DNA of 64,000 bases from Metridium senile (lineage: Eukaryota; Cnidaria; Anthozoa; Actiniaria; Metridiidae): positions 20,010,644 through 20,074,643 of the forward strand of contig OX459099.1 in the NCBI GenBank assembly GCA_949775045.1, in the 5' to 3' direction. A program made the translations under genes and the position numbers. The notes under the pieces are model-generated. The model saw only the letters and a program-made list of their open reading frames with translations. It had not been told where the DNA came from and ran no database searches. Below are positions 26,648-40,493 of the stretch, one piece after another; the stretch's first letter is position 1; the number at the start of each line of letters is the position of its first letter.

Positions 26648-28260
26648 TAAGCAGTTGTAGGGATGAAATGGCGGAAATTGCAACAATGTATTTGTCGAAC
26701 ATTTTCTACAAGTTTCTAGATCCGCACATTTAAACTGACAGCAGGCTACTTAATAAATTGAAGAACAAACAAAATTTGATATACATGTTGAATTGAAATA
26801 AACAAAGGAACATATTTTTTTTTGGTCTGATCTTGCCTTTTGATAGCCTACTACACCCTAATAGTTACTATTAAACACTGACTAATAGTAATTGTTTCAC
26901 AGACGGATGAAAATCACTCTATTAAACTAATACACCTTAGCAGTCTCTAATTCAATTGTTTTCTTTGACTATTTCTTGTGTCTATTTGACTATTACACTT
27001 TAGCAAGCAATTTCTATTTCACGCGTACGGGTTAAATGCCTTCACTCTAGCATAAAATATCACTATTTAGTACTATTTATGTTTCACGCTTTGTTAATGT
27101 TTGCACTCTTGTCTATCAAATCGTGGTATAAGTATTTTACATTATCGCATTTTAAAGTTAAATAAGTAATTCATTCTTTCAATCATCACAGTTTAAAAAA
27201 AAAAGATTTCGGTGCACTTGAGCGACTGCACAACAAATCAAAGCGTTGATGAAGCTGGAACATATGATTCTTTTAAGAGAATTGGGAATCATAATTTAAT
27301 TTCGTGAAATTATAATGAGACCATAAAACATTATGCATGGTATGTATTAGTTTAGATTATCGTTACAATCACTTGACAGCTGTACTGATAGGAAGAAATT
27401 AAATGTCATGAGACAATAACTTCGCTGGGGGTGTAGCTAAAGTGAGGATACGGACATGCGGACCTGCGGACCAGCGGACCATTTTTGCGGACCAATTTTG
27501 CGGACCAATTTTGCGGACCATTTTTCCAATTTTTAAAAATAGTAGATATATGAATATTTTATATAAATCACTATCTTAAATAAATTTAATTAATGAAAGA
27601 AAAGGTAAGTATGTATGTAAACAATTAAAAATTATTTATTAAAAAGAGAAAGAAAGTATATTAGTAAGTAAGTAAGTAAGTATGAATGAACGTTTCTCTT
27701 TTATTATCAACTCATCACTTTTTCATATATCTATATTAGCTTAGCCTCTCTCTTTTATTCCGACTAAGGGCTAAAGCTAAAAATGTCAGTAAAGTTTGGG
27801 TAAGTAAGTAAGCAAGTAAGCAAGTAAACAAAAACTACATTTTTGACGATTCCACTGACTGTTTCGTGCACAAGCAAAAATTGCATCAGCTTCTATAAAC
27901 ACTACTCACCGCTAGACACCGGCTAATTATCATGGAACTCATGATAAGAAGTCTAGATAAAATTTGGAACACAAACTGATGATTGTGTTTCGCATTCATT
28001 CCACGCTATTTAGCTATCTCGTGCGGATTGTAACCAACTCAGTTTACTTAAAAAATTTAAGTCATTAAGGTGAGTCTGATCATCAAGTTATATCAAATTG
28101 TGTTATGAAAAAAATACATATATATATATACACATATATTTTAAAGTATTTAAATGCATGCGCACGTGTACGATTGCGTTGGCCAACCGAAAACTATCAT
28201 AGATCAAACATTGTTCGGCCTGACTTTGCATTATGTTATGTATATATCACCTAATTATAA

Positions 28261-28467
28261 GGGACGAACCATTTGATATTTGATGGGGGAGGGCTGTTTT
28301 GTCGGTACCAGACACAGATGTTGCAAGATATTTTTTTGGGTAGTACTCAATACTTTTTGTTCTTGCAACAAAGGCTGCTTGATATTTTTTTTTCGAGTTT
28401 AAAAGCTTGCTCGATATTTTTTTTTTAATTCAGCCCCCCTCCCCATCAAATATCAAATGATCCGTCC
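28261..28467. mobile_element. 207-bp MITE nested in the foldback element
   Basis: Ends GGGACGAACCATTTGATATT and the imperfect inverse, flanked by ATAA on both sides (28257-28260, 28468-28471). Interior has GATATTTTTTT-type words. Confidence 0.75.
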
Positions 28468-29271
28468 ATAAATAGTCTAAATACTTTTCCATCTAAGTGT
28501 TGATTGACAGAAACGATAGGTTATAAAAATACGCAGTGAGAGTAAATTCAGTATGATTATTCATAGTAGAATAATAATAACCGATAAGGGTCAGTCAATA
28601 AATTTTCTAATTCTCTATAAAGATATTGTATAGTACACCATTATTTAACTACCAGAACTTAAATCATGCAAATATGATTACAGGCAGGAAGATATGAATA
28701 ATGCGTTTGAAATAGAGTGATGAACAAGATATAGCTATATAATTATTTGACATATTTGAAGACATTATCTTTGATATTTGTTATATAGATTTTAGAGTTA
28801 ACGTTACACTAAATCCTGTGTTCGAATTCCAAGTTTTATCTAGACTTCTTATCATGAGTTCCATGATAATTGGACAGCTCCATTAGCCGGTGTCTAGCAG
28901 TAGTGTTTATATAAGCTGATTTCATTTTTGCTTGTGCACGAAACAAATTATATTGGTTTGTTAGCAGTCAGTGGAATAGTCAAAAAATTTCATTTATGTT
29001 TGCTTGTTTCTTTACTTACTTACTTACTTGCTTATTTACTTAAAAAAAAGAAAGGCTAAGCTATTATAGATATATAGCGGGAAAAGTCACTGATGAATTG
29101 ATAATAAAAGAGAAACGGTCATTCATACTTACTTACTTACTTACTAATATACTTTCTTTCTCTTTTTTTATATTTACTTTCTTTCATTCATTCAATTTAT
29201 TTAAGACAGTAATTTCTTTAAAATATTAATATATCTACAATACAGAAATAATGGAAAAAATGGTCCGCAAA

Positions 29272-29376
29272 ATTGGTCCGCATGTCCGCATGTCCGCATG
29301 TCCGCATGTCCGCATGTCCGCATGTCCGCATGTCCGCATGTCCGCATGTCCGCATGTCCGCATGTCCGCATGTCCG
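29272..29376. repeat. (GCATGTCC)n 8-bp array, about 12 copies
   Basis: Uniform octamer repeat at the right terminus of the foldback element; the left terminus has only one matching unit followed by related GCGGACC words, so the expansion is one-sided. Confidence 0.95.
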
Positions 29377-29400
29377 TATCCCCATTTTAGTTACAACGCT

Positions 29401-30707
<1,307 letters not shown>

Positions 30708-31840
30708 GATGCTGTCTAAAAGTACACACGAGTGACCACGAGTGAACACGAATGAAAAAATGAAAAAATGAAAAAATGAGAAAAAATGAGAAAATGGGAA
30801 AATTGAAAAAAATGAAAAAAAAATGAAAATAGGAAAAAAAATAACGTAACAGTATAAAAAAACAAATATGAAAGGAATAGAAAAAAAAATGAATTGCATT
30901 TAGAAATTAACAGAAAATAAAACATGAAATGATATAACAACAAACAAATGATAAACAAAAGGACGCGAGAAGAAATGGTTTGTAATAAACGTTAAAATAT
31001 TTGGCAAAAATTGCATCATTTTGATGGTATAAAAGTCATCCATTTTTAAAATGATCGTTTCCTTTTCGACCTTCTTGTAATTTTCGTGTTGAATATCTCT
31101 TACTCGTTGGCTGCCCTCACTCGAGAGAGATCTATTCAACACAATAAAATTGATAAGATAAAATTGGTATCTCCGCGCGCCCATGTAATATCCTCTATAT
31201 TGTTTATATTGATTTAGACTTTGTTGCTGTTTTAATAGAGTACTAACACTACAACCGTGAAACAACGTAACTAAATATTGATAAATAATAGCAAAATCCT
31301 TTGTATTTCGATTGTCTATTCTATTGTTGCTATTTTAGTTAGTGTATGTTTCACCGGTTTAATAGGAGTTTTGACTCTGTGTTTCCGTTTAAATGGGCTA
31401 CGATCTGTAGCAACTGATATGAATGAATAAAGCAAATACTTCTTGTAAAAAAATGTTTTCTTTCACGTTTATAAAACGTTTTCATTTTTCATCCAATTTT
31501 CATTTCTTTTACTCTTCATTGTAGAAATATATCATTTCTTATGTTCTGCTAAGTTTTATATAATTATCGTCAAACTGATAAGATTTTTTCCCGATACTTT
31601 TACGTTTATTCCGCGTCCTTTTGTTTATCATTTGTTTGTTGTTATATCATTTCATGTTTAATTTTCTATGCAATTCATTTTTATTTATTCCTTTCATATT
31701 TGTTTTTTTATACTGTTACGTTATTTTTTTTCCTATTTTCATTTTATTTCATTTTTTTCAATTTTCCCATTTTCTCATTTTTTCTCATTTTTTCATTCGT
31801 GGTCACTCGTGGTCACTCGTGGTCACACGTGTGTACTTTT
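30708..31840. mobile_element. 1.13-kb foldback element
   Basis: GATGCTGTCTAAAAGTACAC at 30708 is inverted at 31821-31840. The arms (about 30708-30975 and 31600-31840) include CACGAGTGACC words and an A-rich/T-rich GAAAAAATG tract; they diverge mainly in the low-complexity tract and in copy number of the CGTGGTCACT module. The centre (about 30980-31595) is unique AT-rich sequence with no recognisable ORF. Confidence 0.75.
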
Positions 31841-33354
31841 AGACAGCATCTACGGTTTAATACTCCAAATTGTTACTGAAGAATAAAAGATGATAATAAT
31901 AGAAATATTTTATGCTATAACGTATTTGATGTAGAGATAAGTTATAGAGCATTGTTATCAATAAATATAGAATACAAACCAGAAATGGAACATGTACATT
32001 TTAATAGGTAACAAGAACGTAACACGATTTAAACAACTCGTATATATAGAATATAATGAGAAAAAAGGACAAAAGTTACAGATATAATATTCTAATACCA
32101 TTGATGACATTGTTAAGTATTTTGGATGATTTTGTATTTTGCAAAATCATAGCTGCCAACCCTCCCGGATAATCCGGGAGTCTCCAGAATTTGAGAGCCT
32201 TGTCAGTCTCAAGATTTTAGGGCAAATCTCCCGGATAATCTATTAAATCGATTGATTAGCTTGTAAGATTGTATGTACGGAGGTTTTTTGTTTGTTTGTT
32301 TGTTTTGTTTTTTTTTTTTTTTGGTTCGGAACTTTTCAGAAGACAAACAAAATGGTGGAAATTCGGAGATTATGAAAATATGGCGGACGTTTTCTCAATT
32401 ATCCTGCCCACAAGATTTGAATTCGTCCGGGGTTGGCAGCTCTGCAAAATATTTGTACTGAATCGAAGGAAATAATTCAAAAATGTTATCAATGTTATTA
32501 TACCTATATTAAACTTATACTTTAATATAAACTTTTTTTTTTTCGTTTTTTTTTTTCGTTTAAATTTTTTATTGCTTTTTGTCTAGTTTGATTTGATATT
32601 CAGTGTTGTTTTGCAAGATTGGCGACGAAATGAGTTCGTTTTCGCTGACCATCGAGTGTGTACGTTATTATCAATTAGAAAGCGTAGTCGTCGCTCAAAG
32701 TGAGACGTGAAGACGATAAATAACAAAGCGCCTGATAATTTTTTTTTTTTTAAATAAGTAGTTATTACCATAGATGTACTATTTAGACGTCAACGAATGG
32801 GATTTTTCGTCTTTTTGGAGCCAAAATCGAGGGGGGGGGGGGGGGGTGCTAAACTAGAAAAGTAAAAGTCCGTTGATGCTCATATTTGGCCATTCTTATC
32901 TATATCAGATGCCTATTAAATGGTATAAATTTGAATGAACGACAGTGTAGCAAGATTAGCATTCGCCGATATTACACAATTACAGAAGAATTCCCTTATC
33001 ATAGAAGGATTGTTTTGACTAACTCACTTATCGTCTTCATCAAAAGCTGGCCTTTCAAACTGACTGCGATTCCCGGTTGAGTTCCCGATAATTAATGGCT
33101 ACAAATACTTCCAAAACTGCAAAAGGACGGGAGGTACTCTTGATCCATTTATTTGTGGTTTAAAACAGAATAAAAAATGTCTTATATCTTCATATTACAC
33201 AAATCTATATATACGGGGACAAAAATGTTAGAAAAAATATTTTATTACGAGTAACGCAAGGTACGATGTTGGTTGACAATCTGAATGACCTTTGATTTTG
33301 TTTGCGTAATTAGAACTCAACACGAATTGTAATTAAACAAAATGAATGTAGGGG
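31841..33354. other. Non-coding region
   Basis: AT-rich, no recognisable exon apart from the MITE listed separately. A 17-base G homopolymer lies at about 32831-32847 and T/TTTC runs at 32530-32560. The open frames at 32269 and 32583 look like chance. Confidence 0.5.
32148..32442. mobile_element. 295-bp hAT-like MITE with 8-bp duplication
   Basis: Inverted ends AGCTGCCAACCC / GGGTTGGCAGCT with TGCAAAAT on both sides (32140-32147, 32443-32450). The interior repeats TCCCGGATAATC. Confidence 0.8.
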
Positions 33355-33365
33355 AGGGCTATCCT

Positions 33366-34706
33366 AGGCTCAGATTTCAGCCGTTGGGGTTTCGTGCGCC
33401 CGCGATACTCTCCCCACTAACGGCTGGGCGCATCGGCTTCGAAACGTGTCGCGCATGTCCGTGACGTAATTATGCTAATAGCATAAAAAAACGGAAACGG
33501 AAATAAAATTTGTTGAAATGTAAGCTAATGTAAATAAACTTCCCTCTCCCCACCCCCAGGGCCAGCTACGCAGGCTAAACAACTCTTAGCAAAACCTGCA
33601 TATCATTTAGCAATTCCATCGGGTATGTTATTTGTCATAAGAACGATCGAGACAAATCAGCGCAAAAGCTATTTCAATGGTAAACGTTTTGTTTATTCCA
33701 AGTATATAGTCCATTTTTATAGGATTTTGAGAATAATCAAACAATAAAGAAGAAAATTACAGCTAGAGTCGTTTCGATACACATTGTTGACTCGTTAAGA
33801 GAGCCGCTTGAGTATATGTTACAACCGCGCATAATAAACCAGTTTTAATTTTGAAAGTAAACATTTTGGATTTAAATGTAGTTATTCTAAGAATATAGCT
33901 GTGTATTTAAGGTTTATCGAGAAAAAAATCAAGCAATAAAGACGATGATTACAGCTAGAGTCGTTTCGATACACATTTAATAGTCACATTGTTGACTCGT
34001 TTATAGAGCCGCTTGAATATATGTTACAACCGCGAATAATAAACCAGTTTTAATTTTGAAAGTAAACATTTTGGATTTAAGTGTAGTTATTCTAAGAATA
34101 TAGCTGTGTATTTTAGGTTTATTGAGAAAAAAAAATCAAGTAATAAAGACGATAATTACGAGTTTCGATACAAATGACAACTTACAATCACCGCCGTAAT
34201 TTAAAATGAAAACTTCGTAGTTGTTTAGCATATTACTGATTCGCCATCCTCTTCTTGGCCTATCAAGGCAGTCTTAACGTCTTTGGATGTTAAGAAGTTC
34301 TCTTGGTCTCTCATGAGAGAAACCAGAGGTAAAATAACCAAAACAATGGATCCGCTCGACCCTTCCATGGTCGAAAACAAGCGGCGCTGTTGGGAAAATC
34401 AATGATTTTCCTGAGCCAGTCAGTAGATAAACAAAAACATCTTTGCCTTTTACTTATTTCTTCGTTGAATATCCTTAGATTTCTCGAAACCAAACGATTT
34501 CAAAGCATTTGAACAAGCACTTTCGAAGTCACTCTTATCCGCCATAATGTTCACGATGAATTTTAATTTATTAATATTATGCCCCTCGATTTTCGAGGGG
34601 CAAATCGCTGATTGGCTGAGAAAAACAATGCCAAGCCGATGCGCCCAGCCGTTAGTGGGGAGAGTATCGCGGGCGCACGAAACCCCAACGGCTGAAATCT
34701 GAGCCT
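33366..34706. mobile_element. 1,341-bp long-TIR element, copy 1, 11-bp target duplication
   Basis: Ends AGGCTCAGATTTCAGCCGTT... and inverse; the inverted ends run about 70 bp. AGGGCTATCCT flanks both sides (33355-33365, 34707-34717). The interior has two direct copies of a ~190-bp module (GTCGTTTCGATACACATT...). No transposase; the 60-codon frame at 34311 has no recognisable domain. The long duplication suggests a Mutator-like or foldback mechanism. Confidence 0.85.
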
Positions 34707-34717
34707 AGGGCTATCCT

Positions 34718-35272
34718 CGTTACTTATTTTAATCACATTTTTATATTTTTATTTTAAGTATGAAACAATATATACTCAACTTCATAAAATAAAATGTAAT
34801 TTCAATATGTTTTAATAGTGTATTTAATATGTATCAATGTATGTACGAGTTTATTAGTCACATCTGAATATCAGCCCACCACAAAGTTGTCCCTCATGAC
34901 TCTGGTTATTTTGTGTGCATATAATGATAATCTTGTTGTTATATCAATTTCCAACGTGAAAGTTTTTGAGATCAGGTATTTGTCATCAATCCTCGATAAT
35001 ACATCAATAACATACTCAATACAGACAATAAAACGCTTTCTCTACCACAATATCTGACTGCAATTCAAAGAAGGCCGAGAGAATAATTAATTTGTGTAGA
35101 TATATAAAACGTCAGTGTGACCATGGGTGGAGGGACATGGGTAATACTATTCTAAGTTGACTGAATAGGGAGGGTAAGGAGTTTAATTTTGGGATAGCTA
35201 GGAAGGGTCAAACGTTTCCTTCGACTTTCACTGCATCATGACATCATAGTTAGCTATCTTATAGATAGTAGT
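34718..35272. other. AT-rich non-coding region
   Basis: No repeats or domains recognised; lies between the first long-TIR element and a tandem array. Confidence 0.5.
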
Positions 35273-36002
35273 GTAGTCGTTTGAGAACGAGGTATATATT
35301 TGTAAGTGTCATACTAGTTTACTCGCAGTCGCTAGTTGGCCGTAGTCGTTTGAGAACGAGGTATATATTTGTAAGTGTCATACTAGTTTACTCGCAGTCG
35401 CTAGTTGGCCGTAGTCGTTTGAGAACGAGGTATATATTTGTAAGTGTCATACTAGTTTACTCGCAGTCGCTAGTGGCCGTAGTTTGAGAACGAGATATAT
35501 ATTTGTAAGTGTCATACTAGTTTACTCGCAGTCGCTAGTGGCCGTAGTCGTTTGAGAACGAGGTATATATTTGTAAGTGTCATACTAGTTTACTCGCAGT
35601 CGCTAGTGGCCGTAGTTTGAGAACGAGATATATATTTGTAAGTGTCATACTAGTTTACTCGCAGTCGCTAGTGGCCGTAGTCGTTTGAGAACGAGGTATA
35701 TATTTGTAAGTGTCATACTAGTTTACTCGCAGTCGCTAGTGGCCGTAGTTTGAGAACGAGATATATATTTGTAAGTGTCATACTAGTTTACTCGCAGTCG
35801 CTAGTGGCCGTAGTCGTTTGAGAACGAGGTATATATTTGTAAGTGTCATACTAGTTTACTCGCAGTCGCTAGTGGCCGTAGTTTGAGAACGAGATATATA
35901 TTTGTAAGTGTCATACTAGTTTACTCGCAGTCGCTAGTGGCCGTAGTCGTTTGAGAACGAGGTATATATTTGTAAGTGTCATACTAGTTTACTCGCATTC
36001 GC
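35273..36002. repeat. 65-69-bp tandem repeat, about 11 copies
   Basis: Unit GTAGTCGTTTGAGAACGAGG...TTTACTCGCAGTCGCTAGTGGCC. From the fourth copy on, units alternate between two subtypes (GTAGTCG...GAGG and GTAG...GAGA), i.e. a two-unit higher-order repeat. Confidence 0.95.
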
Positions 36003-36201
36003 TAGCTTGGGATATCTCTTGTTCTTGCTCTTTCATAAACGGCGCAATTGTGGTTGTTGTCTGTTGAATAGCTTGGGATATCTTTCGTTCTTGCTCTTTC
36101 ATAAACGGCGCATTTGTGGTTGTTGTATGTCGAATAGCTTGGGATATCTCTCGTTCTTGCTCTTTCATAAACGGCGCATTTGTGGTTGTTGTATGTTGAA
36201 T
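36003..36201. repeat. 66-bp tandem repeat, 3 copies, interrupted by the second long-TIR element
   Basis: Unit AGCTTGGGATATCTCTCGTT...GTTGTTGTATGTTGAAT (landmarks 36004, 36070, 36136). A fourth partial unit resumes at 37554 after the element at 36202-37542. Confidence 0.9.
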
Positions 36202-37542
36202 AGGCTCAGATTTCAGCCGTTGGGGTTTCGTGCGCCCGCGATACTCTCCCCACTAACGGCTGGGCGCATCGGCTTCGAAACGTGTCGCGCATGTCCGTGA
36301 CGTAATTATGCTAATAGCATAAAAAAACGGAAACGGAAATAAAATTTGTTGAAATGTAAGCTAATGTAAATAAACTTCCCTCTCCCCACCCCCAGGGCCA
36401 GCTACGCAGGCTAAACAACTCTTAGCAAAACCTGCATATCATTTAGCAATTCCATCGGGTATGTTATTTGTCATAAGAACGATCGAGACAAATCAGCGCA
36501 AAAGCTATTTCAATGGTAAACGTTTTGTTTATTCCAAGTATATAGTCCATTTTTATAGGATTTTGAGAATAATCAAACAATAAAGAAGAAAATTACAGCT
36601 AGAGTCGTTTCGATACACATTGTTGACTCGTTAAGAGAGCCGCTTGAGTATATGTTACAACCGCGCATAATAAACCAGTTTTAATTTTGAAAGTAAACAT
36701 TTTGGATTTAAATGTAGTTATTCTAAGAATATAGCTGTGTATTTAAGGTTTATCGAGAAAAAAATCAAGCAATAAAGACGATGATTACAGCTAGAGTCGT
36801 TTCGATACACATTTAATAGTCACATTGTTGACTCGTTTATAGAGCCGCTTGAATATATGTTACAACCGCGAATAATAAACCAGTTTTAATTTTGAAAGTA
36901 AACATTTTGGATTTAAGTGTAGTTATTCTAAGAATATAGCTGTGTATTTTAGGTTTATTGAGAAAAAAAAATCAAGTAATAAAGACGATAATTACGAGTT
37001 TCGATACAAATGACAACTTACAATCACCGCCGTAATTTAAAATGAAAACTTCGTAGTTGTTTAGCATATTACTGATTCGCCATCCTCTTCTTGGCCTATC
37101 AAGGCAGTCTTAACGTCTTTGGATGTTAAGAAGTTCTCTTGGTCTCTCATGAGAGAAACCAGAGGTAAAATAACCAAAACAATGGATCCGCTCGACCCTT
37201 CCATGGTCGAAAACAAGCGGCGCTGTTGGGAAAATCAATGATTTTCCTGAGCCAGTCAGTAGATAAACAAAAACATCTTTGCCTTTTACTTATTTCTTCG
37301 TTGAATATCCTTAGATTTCTCGAAACCAAACGATTTCAAAGCATTTGAACAAGCACTTTCGAAGTCACTCTTATCCGCCATAATGTTCACGATGAATTTT
37401 AATTTATTAATATTATGCCCCTCGATTTTCGAGGGGCAAATCGCTGATTGGCTGAGAAAAACAATGCCAAGCCGATGCGCCCAGCCGTTAGTGGGGAGAG
37501 TATCGCGGGCGCACGAAACCCCAACGGCTGAAATCTGAGCCT
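36202..37542. mobile_element. 1,341-bp long-TIR element, copy 2
   Basis: Same length as, and essentially identical by eye to, 33366-34706, in the same orientation and 2.8 kb away. Flanks are GTATGTTGAAT (36191-36201) and ATATGTTGAAT (37543-37553), an 11-bp duplication with one mismatch. Copies with different duplications are independent insertions, not a segmental duplication. Confidence 0.88.
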
Positions 37543-37553
37543 ATATGTTGAAT

Positions 37554-38106
37554 AGCTTGTGATATCTCTCGTTCTTTCAAATGCTATTTTTTGATTGATA
37601 AGGTCAAATTAATTCACGTGAATGAATCTAAAAGGCCGATTGAATTCTTAAGATTCTTCAGATACGAATCGAATTCTTCAGATACGAATCGAATTCCTCA
37701 TCTACGAATCGATCGATTCGATCGATTGGAGTCCATCCGTGGGGTGATAATAAGGTAGCCTGCATAGCTTGCTCTTTGGGAAAAGGAGGGGGAGGGGAGG
37801 GGAGGGGGAGAGGAAGAGGAAAGAAAGGAGAGTAATGGACTGAACTCTTTTTCTCCCGGCATGCCTTTGCCACAGGAATCCCAATATAATAGAGTAGTTT
37901 GATGTTTGATTTAGTAAATGACTTTTGTCAGTTCGTGATTGACTTTTATTGACTTTCTGAGGCCACATGGTAGGTGACTTGTATAAATGATGGTCAATAA
38001 TTATAAAATACAGGGATCCCAACCCCTTTTCATGCTTCACGAATAGAGTCGAATGGAGTTTTGGAATTTTCGATTCGAGTCCAGTCGAGTATATTGGACA
38101 TGTATG
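37554..38106. other. Right end of the hAT-like block
   Basis: Contains ACGAATCGATCGATTCGATCGATTGGAG-like words (37704-37731) shared with the satellite and its left flank, a GGGGAGGGG-type purine tract (37785-37830), and the TIR-like GAATTTTCGATTCGAG...CGAGTATATTGGACA at the end. No gene. Confidence 0.55.
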
Positions 38107-38459
38107 CTGCTGACTGATGGTAATTCAAGCTCAGATTTGATGAAATATAGGTGGGCGTAGTGTTTACAAGTGTTGGTATTGTGATGCTAATTATTTGCCA
38201 ACCATTTTAACAATAGATTTTTTAGTTTTCTTTGTTCAAATAACAATGGTTGGTGGGCAAAACCATAATAAAATACGTCACTGTATGTCCACCTATATTA
38301 TGAATATCTGAAGATAAAAAAATCAGTCAGATTTTGTTTAACCACAAAGAATTCTGAGCTATATTCTGATAGTCAACAATGATTTTGGGCGATCGCAGCG
38401 ATCGTAGCGATTAGATTTTACGCTGGTTTCCATATATTGCACCCGATCGCACTTGATGA

Positions 38460-39080
38460 AGTGCAATCGTGTGCGATTATATGGAAAAACTCCTGCGATC
38501 GTGTGATATCAAGAGCGATGGTTGGTTGGATCGGGTGCGATCGAGTGCGATAATATGGAAAAACTCCTGCGATCGGAAGAGATCAAGAGCGATGGTTGGT
38601 TGGATCGGGTGCGATCGAGTGCGATTATATGGAGATACTCCTGCAATCGGGTGAGATCAAGAGCGATCGTTGGTTGGATCGGGTGCGATCGAGTGCGATT
38701 ATATGGAGATACTCCTGCAATCGGGTGCGATCGAGTGCGATTATATGGAGATACTCCTGCGATCGTATTCGATCGTGTGCGATTACATGGAGATACTCCT
38801 GAGATCGTGTGCGATCGAGTGCGATTATATGGAAACACTCCTGCGATCGTGTGAGATCGTGTGTGATTATATGGAGATACTCCTGCGATCGTGTGAGATC
38901 GAGTGCGATTATATGGAGATACTCCTGCAATCGTGTGCGATCGAGTGCAATTATATGGAGCTACTCCTGCGATCGTGTGCGATCGAGTGCGATTATATGG
39001 AGCTGAGCTACTCCTGCGATCGTGTGAGATCGAGTGCGATTATATGGAAATATTCCTGCAATCCTGTGAGTTCGAGTGCG
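38460..39080. repeat. GCGATCG-rich 42-bp tandem repeat
   Basis: Unit TATATGGAGATACTCCTGCG + ATCGTGTGCGATCGAGTGCGAT; landmarks at 38700, 38742, 38784, 38826 and 38868 are 42 bp apart. Earlier units are 73 bp with an extra AAGAGCGATGGTTGGTTGG segment. Decays to the right. The copy B flank (6925-7045) has only one or two units. Multiple open frames are artefacts. Confidence 0.92.
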
Positions 39081-39483
39081 ATAGAACCATGTTTTATTCG
39101 TGCAATTCTGTGTGATGGGGTGTGATTATATCGGAACATTTCTGCTTTGGGTGAGATCGAGCTATGCTATCGTTGGGTGAGATTCTCAGATCGTTGGGTG
39201 AGATCGTGCGCTATCGAGTGCTATCGTCGGGTGAGATCGTGCGCTATCGAGTGCTATCATATCGAAATACTGATCAGTTTACGTGTGAACGAAATGTATA
39301 CCATAATATTGTAATTCAGCATAAAACAGTGTTTTCTATTTTTCAAACTATACCAAAAGTGTTTATAAACTGATCGGTTTGTGCGTAAAACTTTATGAAA
39401 TTTATTGTTAATGTTAAATAGGTGTAAATGAAAAGCTAAGTTAATGGATTAAAAATAAACATTCGAATATGAAAAAGGAAAAC

Positions 39484-40053
39484 TCGATTATTCAAAATAA
39501 TTATTCGATTATTCAAAATGATTATTCGATTATTCAAAATAATTATTCGATTATTCAAAATGATTATTCGATTATTCAAAATGATTATTCGATTATTCAA
39601 AATGATTATTCGATTATTCAAAATGATTATTCGATTATTCAAAATGATTATTCGATTATTCAAAATAATTATTCGATTATTCAAAATGATTATTCGATTA
39701 TTCAAAATGATTATTCGATTATTCAAAATGATTATTCGATTATTCAAAATGATTATTCGATTATTCAAAATAATTATTCGATTATTCAAAATGATTATTC
39801 GATTATTCAAAATGATTATTCGATTATTCAAAATGATTATTCGATTATTCAAAATGATTATTCGATTATTCAAAATGATTATTCGATTATTCAAAATGAT
39901 TATTCGATTATTCAAAATGATTATTCGATTATTCAAAATAATTATTGGATTATTCAAAATGATTATTCGATTATTCAAAATAATTATTCGATTATTCAAA
40001 ATGATTATTCGATTATTCAAAATGATTATTCGATTATTCAAAATGATTATTCG
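39484..40053. repeat. 21-bp minisatellite, about 27 copies (copy C flank)
   Basis: Paralogue of 7308-7857 with the same unit and the same diverged unit (ATTATTGG) near the middle or end, so the array existed before duplication and then changed length. Confidence 0.95.
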
Positions 40054-40493
40054 TATATTCAATAAATATAGAGTAAATTCAATTGAATTTTACGTAATAC
40101 GAAAAACTATAACATGCTATCGAAATATAAAATAGATTATTATTGCCTTATGTATATTTTCAGCTTTGAAATTAAAGATTCGAATATTCATTTTGTATAT
40201 ATAATCGATTATTCGTTTTCAATATTCGAATATTGTTTTCAAAAGTTGAAGTTTAGTGCATTTCACGACCGACTGATGTGCGTTGACTGAATATAATAAA
40301 AAACTTCAAACTTTCACATACTGAAAACGTATCAAAACATTTACTCGTGTTTTTTGGGGAAAAGTTCCATCTAAAATATTCGTCAACTCTGACAAAAATT
40401 CAAGCACTGGCCGTGAATAATTAATTGTGTTGTGCTTTGAGGCAAGACACAGTTTTCACGGAACCTTTCTACACCAAGGTGTTCAAGAACATA

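Larger units (their letters stand above)
27441..29400. mobile_element. ~2-kb foldback element with short-tandem-repeat termini
   Basis: Left arm (about 27441-28000) and right arm (about 28815-29400) are imperfect inverted copies: GGATACGGACATGCGG at the outer edge; GTAAGTAAGTAAGTA stretches; and CTAGACACCGGCTAAT...ATCATGGAACTCATGATAAGA near the inner edge. Outer ends carry short repeats (GCGGACC words at left, an 8-bp array at right), recalling FB-type foldback elements. No protein encoded. Confidence 0.7.
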
